Positions 58,068 to 64,000 of a stretch of DNA of 64,000 bases are shown piece after piece (within the stretch, counting starts at the first letter, position 1; each line of letters starts with the position of its first letter). Source of the DNA: Haberlea rhodopensis (taxonomy: Eukaryota > Streptophyta > Magnoliopsida > Lamiales > Gesneriaceae); contig CAJQUN010000036.1 of the NCBI GenBank assembly GCA_907163345.1, positions 1,860,001 through 1,924,000 on the forward strand. Direction: 5' to 3'. Under the pieces are notes generated by a model that saw only the letters and a list, made by a program, of their open reading frames with translations, made no database searches and was not told where the DNA came from. The translations under genes were made by a program, and so were the position numbers.

Positions 58068-59679
58068 TTATCGGTTTTGGGAACTCGATGCCATATGTCG
58101 TCTTGCCCGGGCTTCAGGCCAATCCATCTCATTTTGCATGCGTGTTGTTCGGTCTCGACCTCGTCTTCTTATAGTACGCAAGGTGGAATTGTGGTACAGT
58201 TCGAACGACGGGGTTTCCCAATACTGCTCTCCCCATGGAGACAGCAATCAACATCTTATGCTGATATTTTACATACAGATGTGTGCCATCCACTGTAATA
58301 ACTTGACGACAGTGGCGGAAACCATCTATGCACGGTTGGAAGGCCCAGAAAACATAACTCAAAGTTTTTTCTCTCGGTCTTGCATTATCAAGATGATCCC
58401 ACTCCACGACTGTGCCTGGGTTCCATTTTTTCAAAGCTCCCATATAGAAAGGTAATTTGTTGACCGAGCTCTCCCAGGTTCCATACACGTTCCGTATTGC
58501 ACGTTTCAAACTATGCCAGCCTTTTGCATATGATATTTCAAAGCCATACTTATCTTTCACCGTTTGAATCACATACTTGATTTCATAAGCTGGATCACGA
58601 CGAAGGATTCCCAATAACAAGCTAGCAATCATATTCTTATCCAAGTTCGAATGATCAAGCGACAGCTCACTCAGCAGACAAGTGTGAGGACCACCATATT
58701 TGGTTATTTTGAATAACCCAACTTTTTTATCCAAACATGCACGCAGGTACCATCTGCAAGGTATATCCTCTGTACCGTGTTTGCATATTACTTTTCACAA
58801 TGTTTTTGTACTCTTAACAACATGGTACTCACGTTTTGCAACACGTACTGAATAATCCTTCACAGCTGCCTGCAGATGAAATTTATCTTTGAAGACCATG
58901 TTGCGATGGATTTCACCTTTGGAGTAATCATAAAAACTCCCCCAACGGCCTGTTGGATTGTCAATCGAATCTCCAAAAACTTCTGGATGTGTCATGGAAA
59001 AGAATGGGATTGTTGGATAAAGATTATGATCATTTGTCATGGTTGGTGCCCCCTCCTCTTGGTTTTCAACTGCTTCTGCCATCACACCAATATCAACTTC
59101 ATCATCATCAGCATCAGTCTCATCATCAGATGGAATCCCCTCTGGTTCAGAATTAATTTGATCACCAAAATCAGCAAAACTGTCTGCTCGTGGCTCAGCG
59201 GCAACATTATCAACATCTACTGGATGATCATCTCGGTCTCCACCACTATATGAACCCTCAGCTTGATGTCGAGCAACAGACGTCTCTGGAATAACAGATG
59301 TCGTCAATCCTTCTGAAAAACTGCCACTCATTGGCATTTCTGGAACATAATCATAATTCCTTGGTTCTGCTTGTATATAAAATTCCAAGCAACTATGACC
59401 CTGTTCTGAATCAAGTAGCCATGCTAAATTGTAATCATCATCTATGGGTAAAACAGTCTGACGTAACCCCGAAAAATCTTTGAACATATGCCTAGCATAT
59501 AATTTCAAAAGAAACTGGTTGCGATCGAACCCAGTGATATCATATATTTTATCTAATAATTGTAGAAAATTAATTGTACGCCGTATAGTTGTACCTCTTG
59601 ATGGACCACGATCATATCGGACGAACTCAGAATCTTGTATAATATTACCCCCCCAATAAAATAAAACTTGAATAGACAT
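58068..59679 (-). pseudogene. MULE transposase (MURA/FAR1-like), disabled
   Basis: ATG at 59679 (MSIQVLFYWGG). N-terminal PB1-like region, acidic spacer (DETDADDDEVDIGV), then the MuDR DNA-binding domain (FKDKFHLQAAVKDYSVRVAKREYHVV). A single in-frame TGA at about 58795, where a Trp (TGG) is expected, is followed in the same frame by a Cys-containing segment (VICKHGTEDIPCRWYLRA), KGWHSLKRAIRNVYGTW and TVDGTHL with the first catalytic Asp. Directly after it the sequence jumps to the C-terminal tail (EQYWETPSFELYHNSTLR, TRMQNEMDWPEAR in a shifted frame). The second Asp, the Glu and the SWIM zinc finger are deleted. It cannot be active. Confidence 0.88.
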
Positions 59680-59863
59680 ATTTTGATAACTACAGAAAAC
59701 TATTACTAGTAGCTAATAAAATCTTTTCTGATGTAGAAGATCAGCTAAAGCTGCAACTACAGAGCATAATCAGAATTTATCATATAATAAAAATATTAAA
59801 AGAGAAGTTAAAAATATTAAAAGAGAAGTTGTGAATTGGTGAGAAAACTAAGAGGCGGACGGC

Positions 59864-59873
59864 TTTATTTATA
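59864..59873 (-). promoter_or_regulatory. TATA box of the MULE transposase
   Basis: Minus strand TATAAATAAA, about 10 bp downstream of the right palindrome array in the transcription sense and about 185 bp before the ATG at 59679. Confidence 0.65.
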
Positions 59874-59881
59874 GCCATTTA

Positions 59882-60150
59882 GTGCCGCCAACTGAGTTGG
59901 CGGCACTATTAAAATAATGTCACGCCAACTGAGTTGGCGTGACCCTATAAAACAAAGGTCACGCCAACTCAGTTGGCGTGACTACTATTCAACGGTGGTC
60001 ACGCCAACTGAGTTGGCGTGACCAATATTTTATATGGTCACGCCAACTCAGTTGGCGTGACCTATTGGACCCGCCAACTGAGTTGGCGGGTAAGGTTAGT
60101 TTTTAAATGTTTTCAGAATTGTTGGCGTGACCTATTGGACCCGCCAACTG
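59882..60150. repeat. palindrome array at MULE right end
   Basis: Seven copies of the same palindrome as at the left end. Three have both arms changed together: GTGCCGCC/GGCGGCAC near 59882, and ACCCGCC/GGCGGGT twice (60069, 60139). Confidence 0.96.
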
Positions 60151-60190
60151 AGTTGGCGGGTAAGGTTAGTTTTTAAATGTTTTCAGAATT
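60051..60190. repeat. 70-bp exact tandem duplication at the MULE right end
   Basis: 60051-60120 and 60121-60190 are the same 70 bases (from GTTGGCGTGACC to TTTTCAGAATT). The unit contains half of one palindrome and a whole ACCCGCC/GGCGGGT copy. Confidence 0.97.
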
Positions 60191-60252
60191 CGGGTTATTT
60201 TTGTAATTATTTGTTTTATTTGGGTTATTTAAATAAATAACCCAAATGTCTT

Positions 60253-60645
60253 GCTACACTGTAGAAGGTGTAGTTCAAGTGGGAAAACTTTTGGTTGATA
60301 TTGCTAAATTTATATATCTGTTTGATCGGATTGTTTCTGATTAATAATGAATTGATTGAATCTAAAGAGGACTGAAATTATCTGATTATATATGATATAT
60401 TAACGCACAATGAATTGATTGATAATTGTATTTACATTATGTATACGCAACGCATCTGCGACGGCCTCTCTGGTGTATATAAAACATGCCAACAATTTGA
60501 TAGTTTCCATAAATCACAAATGAACCACTATCTTCAAACTGAATTTAATCCGAACAATTCTGAGTTTGACTTAGGATTCATACTTACAAACGTTAATCCA
60601 TTGGTTATAAAACATTAAACCCTATATATGAAAGCTTTATAGATT
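60253..60645. other. unique sequence right of the MULE
   Basis: AT-rich. An open stretch at 60247-60345 (+; SCYTVEGVVQVGKLLVDIAKF) may be a coding remnant. The frame at 60415-60618 has no recognisable protein features. Confidence 0.35.
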
Positions 60646-60892
60646 TTTTTTTTTTATAAGCAAAAATTTATATAAGGAGTACTAGAAGTGCTGCAAAAAG
60701 TGAAATAGATACAAAGTTTGGTGCAGTTAGCCTATATTAGGCTAACTCAACAAGAAAAACCAGACAAATTAAAGAAAATCTAAATCAGTCATTTACTGAA
60801 AATTGATCGATGTTTGCGTTTCTAGCTGTTAACCAGGACCAAAGATTAATTTTGATTCTGTCTAGAGTGTTGTTGCCATCCACATTTAACCA
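60646..60892 (-). mobile_element. 5'-truncated LINE (L1-type) 3' end
   Basis: Flanked by a 16-bp duplication, GAAAGCTTTATAGATT, at 60630-60645 and 60893-60908. Poly-T at the left end is the poly(A) tail of a minus-strand insertion. Minus-strand reading starts WLNVDGNNTLDRIKINLWSW and ends LTARNANIDQFSVND followed by TGA, the last codons of a plant L1 RT ORF, then a 3' UTR. Confidence 0.9.
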
Positions 60893-60908
60893 GAAAGCTT
60901 TATAGATT

Positions 60909-61268
60909 AAAAGAAAAACAAAATATTCAAACTTCTATCCTTCGATGCAAACATTGAATTTACATAAGACAAAAACCCACCATACATAATTATATACAGT
61001 AATTCACCATACGAATTATTAATTTAGTCAACATGATCTAATGAAGGCCTCTGCTGCATACTATTTTTAGACGCAAATTGTAATAAAAGATTACTTGTGG
61101 CATCTCTTAGCATAGGTTTCTGGGAAGCATTCTGCATCCTATCAACGACCGATACATAAAACATGTGGCGGTGGAAGGGACGAATCTAGAATTTTTATTC
61201 AGGCATAAAAAATAATAACATAAAAAGACTGCCCCAACGGCATATGTAGCTTCGTCCCCGAGTGGTGG
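60909..61268. other. AT-rich intergenic, 3' flank of the small gene
   Basis: No gene. 61190-61230 (AT-rich, with TTATTAT on the plus strand) may hold the poly(A) region of the small minus-strand gene. Confidence 0.4.
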
Positions 61269-61478
61269 CTACTCCGAATGAAGATCACTCGGTGCAACAT
61301 GGAATCTGCCGCCTTCTTGGCTAGTATTGTCTGTATACTCGGAACGACCCCTGCTTGAACCCATTATGGCTTCCTTCCAGTCCCCAAATATTTTTTCTTT
61401 GATCTGTCCTCTCCTTGGTGGGAGACTGTTTTTAATTTCCTCTTTTTTCTTTGAATTCTTTCCTGTTTTGTTATCCAT
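61269..61478 (-). CDS. small hypothetical plant protein with PPRRGQIK motif
   Basis: 69 codons from ATG 61478 to TAG 61269, with no intron. The protein is Lys/Arg-rich and hydrophilic; no signal peptide or membrane helix. The segment NSLPPRRGQIKEKIFGDW resembles a family of small uncharacterised plant proteins with a conserved PPRRGQIK-x-KIF core; this is recollection, not a search. A minus-strand TATATAAT (plus 61575-61582) with CCAAT near 61598 lies about 100 bp upstream. This is the best candidate for an ordinary host gene here. Function unknown; biological role cannot be guessed from the sequence. Confidence 0.55.
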   Translation of the reverse strand: MDNKTGKNSKKKEEIKNSLPPRRGQIKEKIFGDWKEAIMGSSRGRSEYTDNTSQEGGRFHVAPSDLHSE

Positions 61479-61574
61479 TCTCCCACGAAAATTCTTGAAT
61501 TAAATGCTTGAAAAGGGCAAGTGGATTGATTCAAGTGACTGGGGACTTTGAAAATTTGGCCCCAATTTGGGATT

Positions 61575-61582
61575 ATTATATA
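61575..61582 (-). promoter_or_regulatory. TATA box of the small gene
   Basis: Minus strand TATATAAT about 97 bp before the ATG, with a CCAAT on the minus strand about 20 bp further upstream. Confidence 0.45.
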
Positions 61583-62255
61583 GTTGTTTTGATTGGTTGA
61601 ATTTGGACATGTATGTCAGCATTAAGTAAGCGATTGACGTCAACACTATTGTTCATGAATGTCCGAAATATTTATATGAGTCTGATTTGGGTCCTACTTA
61701 TCCACCAACTCAATCTTAAACCATAATATTTTAAATAAAAATATATAAACTAACATATCAATTATTTTAGATCATCATATTGAATTGGTACATAATAGAA
61801 CTCTAACATGATGCATACAAGTATTTTTATGTATGCCACGTCGTTTGAACATACAAATTGTGTTTGTTTTCTTTCTAATGGACTATTCTTTAGTTTTTTG
61901 TGTTGTTTTGTGTTTTGTTTTCTTGTATGTATGACTATGTTGTTTGGTGGTTAGGTTTTTGTTACTCGGTTTTGTAGTGTGATTTGTGTCCATTGTATCT
62001 TTATATGTATCAATTTTTTTTACCATAACTATTTTTTTAACTAGTGTGTACTATAACAATGTAATTTATTTTAATGGAATGTGAATAATAATTATATTTG
62101 ACCATTAGTATATTAATTACATGGTCTATCTTGGATGTCTTAGGATTCTTATTTATCTAATTATCGTTTGGTTTGTATAATGGTATACGTTTCAGAGTAA
62201 TTAAAAAATAATATATAAAGATAAATAAAATAATGTGTAAATTATATAGTGTTTG
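61583..62255. other. AT-rich intergenic region
   Basis: No gene or repeat recognised; low-complexity T-rich runs. Confidence 0.4.
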
Positions 62256-62332
62256 GGGTTTTTTAATCAAATATTCTATTTTTTAAAATGATTTAACAAT
62301 TTAACAGATTTTTTTTTTATTATCAAACTAAT

Positions 62333-62588
62333 CTAAGTCGCCATGTCAGATGGCGACTTCATTTGAAGTCGCCATCTGACATGGCGACTTCATTTGAAGT
62401 CGCCATCTGACATGGCGACTTCCATAAAAATTGTTTCGATGTCGCCATCTGAGATGGCGACACCAAATTTTTTTTATTGGTGTCACCATCTCAGAATGCG
62501 ACACCAATGTAATTTATTGGTGTCGCCATCTCAGTTGGCGACATCAATTTAATTTATTGATGTCGCCATCTCAGATGGCGACACCAAT
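62333..62588. repeat. palindrome array in second PMD element
   Basis: Seven copies with arms GTCGCCATCT and AGATGGCGAC (some with ACATGG or AGTTGG in one arm). Two spacers are themselves palindromic (TTCATTTGAA). The array ends a few bases before AATTTATAACC (62590-62600). Half-site CGCCA-x-CT resembles that of the first MULE (CGCCAACT), but the outer bases differ. Confidence 0.96.
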
Positions 62589-62589
62589 G

Positions 62590-62598
62590 TAATTTATA
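62590..62598 (+). promoter_or_regulatory. TATA-like box of second PMD copy
   Basis: AATTTATAA directly after the palindrome array, about 180 bp before the ATG at 62774. A 5'-UTR intron (AAG|GTAAGC at 62718 to TTTCAG at 62772, 55 bp) matches the position in the first copy. Confidence 0.5.
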
Positions 62599-62773
62599 AC
62601 CCTAGCCTTTTACACGCCCGCCGCACTCGCAATCTCATTCTCATTTTCTTTCTTCCGTGCTGCGAAAATCGAACATCTCTTGCAAAAATCAAGCCATTTC
62701 TTTCCAAAATATTTAAGGTAAGCTTTTTGTAATGTTGAGATTAATGTTGTTAATTTTTGTATTATATTTCAGG

Positions 62774-64000
62774 ATGGATCAAATGAGACAACCAAGCCCG
62801 GTTGACACACATCTTTTGTCGTTGCAGTCTTCACATCGATCTGAGGATGTATGGGGAGGTGATATGGATAGTATACTTCGTGTGAGAAACCCGGATAGCT
62901 ATTTTTGGGATATGTGTCCATTAGATATACGTGTTGTTAATTTGTTGCACGTTATTGGATTTTATGGTATAGGTGTGGTAAGATTGAACTTGACATGCAC
63001 CTGATCACGGCTTTAGTTGAGAGATGGCGCCGTGAAACACACACATTTCATCTTAGATCGGGAGAAGCGTCCATCACACTGCAAGATATTGCAGTAATAT
63101 GGGCGTTGCCAGTAGATGGCATCGTAGTGTCAGGGATAGATTATGATAGGACTCTACCTGAATGGCAAGAATATTGACATACATATTTAGGATTCATACC
63201 AGATATCAAAGATTTTAAAGGTGCGAGGTTGAGATTAGTTGTTTTGAAAAATCATTTGCTGCAAAATCCCTTGGGGGTACATAGTACGTCAGATGATGTT
63301 GCTAAGTTTACAAGGGTATGTGCGTTATTGATGTTAGGGGGGATTATGTGCCCTGATTCATCAGGCAATTTTGTTAGGTTATTGTATTTACAGAAGTTGG
63401 AGGATATCGACTCTGCCAGTACATATAGTTGGGGCAGTGCTGTGTTGGCATACTTGTATCGTGAGTTGTGCATGCCATCAGAGAGAGGGAAAAAAGTTAT
63501 AGGTGGTGCATTGCAACTCTTACAGGTAAATAATATGTTTGTTTGTTTTAATAATTAAAATATGTTTCTGGTCAATCTAACTTGTATTATTGATGTCACT
63601 ACAATAAATGAGATTTGGACATGGTCACGAATCCCAAGTTTGACTCCGCAATGGGGTAGCCAAAGATCTGATATTGGGCCAATAATGAACGGCCCAGACA
63701 ATGTGTTACCTTCTGCTCCATATGGTGTAATGTAATACGAATATGCATTGTTTTATAATTGATTTTATGTGTTAATGCATTTAATCATTTATTTGAATAT
63801 ATACAGGTGGTCATGTCATTTAAACTTTACAGAAACTGGGAGTCATTCCATACGCATCATAAGGGACATCCTCGATGAACAGCCAGTAACTCAAGTAAAC
63901 ATGCTGTTAAATTAGTTTGTACAAAAATACACTCTTTTCATAGTATGTAAAGCAATGTTGTTTTGCAGTTTAATTGCCAGCCGTACCCTGATGAGTACAC
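62774..64000 (+). pseudogene. plant mobile domain gene copy 2, partial and disrupted
   Basis: Homologous to the first PMD gene. Exon 1 is 62774-63525 (752 nt against 756 in copy 1, so a net 4-nt deletion near 62963 shifts the frame). A TGA near 63175 follows EWQEY, where copy 1 has Cys. Downstream sequence remains recognisable: SWGSAVLAYLYRELC. Exon 2 (63613-63731, 119 nt) and exon 3 (63807-63894, 88 nt) have exactly the lengths of copy 1; exon 4 starts at 63969 and leaves the window. Intron phases are conserved. It is a decayed copy unless the sequence has errors at both points. Confidence 0.85.

Larger units (their letters stand above)
54718..60243. mobile_element. complete Mutator-like element (MULE) carrying a PMD gene
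   Basis: 5526 bp bounded by AAATGTCTT at 54709-54717 and 60244-60252, the 9-bp duplication typical of Mutator-like elements. The left end GGGTTTATTAATTAAATAACC and the reverse complement of the right end (GGGTTATTTATTTAAATAACC) form terminal inverted repeats. These extend inward about 95 bp (shared AAAATAACCCGAA, AAAACATTT and AACCT blocks) into a palindrome array on each side. Inside are a five-exon PMD gene on + and a disabled transposase on -, each transcribed inward from its terminal repeat. Confidence 0.93.
62256..64000 (+). mobile_element. second PMD-bearing MULE-like element, left part
   Basis: A possible left end GGGTTTTTTAATCAAA near 62256 resembles the MULE terminal repeat (GGGTTTATTAATTAAA). 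It is followed by a palindrome array, a TATA-like box and a PMD gene copy, as in the first element. The right end, duplication and any transposase lie beyond the window, so the MULE assignment is by analogy. Confidence 0.55.

Overview
This window is plant nuclear DNA, almost certainly from a flowering plant and probably a eudicot. The evidence is nested LTR retrotransposons with plant-type primer-binding sites (initiator-tRNA-Met and tRNA-Asp types), Athila-type gag and env-like genes, a Tekay-type chromovirus with a C-terminal chromodomain, an endogenous caulimovirid, and a Mutator-like element (MULE) carrying a plant mobile domain (PMD/MAIN-like) gene with spliceosomal introns. Nothing bacterial is present. 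Host genes are nearly absent: one partial exon at the left edge (1-140) and one small gene (61269-61478). I cannot name the species.

Left block, 1288-44704. A decayed endogenous pararetrovirus (about 7.8 kb of viral sequence, + strand) lies in three pieces: 1356-6877, 9183-10132 and 43330-44636. Its order is coiled-coil ORF, coat zinc finger, movement protein, protease, RT, RNase H, last ORF, promoter. It was opened first by a 2.3-kb solo LTR (6878-9177, TSD ATAAC) and separately by a four-level nest. Athila-like element A (10134-43324, minus) holds Athila-like element B (11160-37627, minus) inside its left LTR. B holds in turn a tandem array of Tekay chromoviruses (17281-36365, minus) with the pattern LTR-INT-LTR-INT-LTR-INT(truncated) and a unit length of about 6.86 kb. 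Every coding region here is broken. A and B retain gag, and B an env-like gene, but both lack RT and integrase.

Middle block, 44859-54248. A broken Ty1/copia element (minus) is cut in gag by a third Athila-like element, C (LTR 49132-50616, env-like 52179-53232). A fragment of another LTR element, D, follows on the + strand (LTR 53687-54248).

Right block, 54718-64000. A complete MULE (54718-60243; 9-bp TSD AAATGTCTT) carries an apparently intact five-exon PMD gene (55538-57875, 667 codons) and a disabled transposase on the opposite strand. A 5'-truncated LINE with a 16-bp TSD (60646-60892) and the small host gene follow. A second PMD-bearing element starts near 62256 and runs off the window; its PMD copy is a pseudogene.

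Main observation. Unrelated mobile elements here (chromovirus, solo LTR, three Athila families, two MULE/PMD elements, probably element D) each carry a cluster of about 5-9 short palindromes close to a TATA-like box. Each family has its own palindrome: GATCGATC-cored in Tekay, the solo LTR, A and B; GGCGTAATTACGCC in C; arms GTCACGCCAACT/AGTTGGCGTGAC in the MULE; arms GTCGCCATCT/AGATGGCGAC in the second PMD element. In the MULE some copies changed both arms together, so the symmetry itself seems to be kept. I know of no named system that explains this. Two further patterns recur across the three Athila elements: a covarying hairpin and a second internal polypurine-type tract followed by a CATTG/CAATG hairpin.
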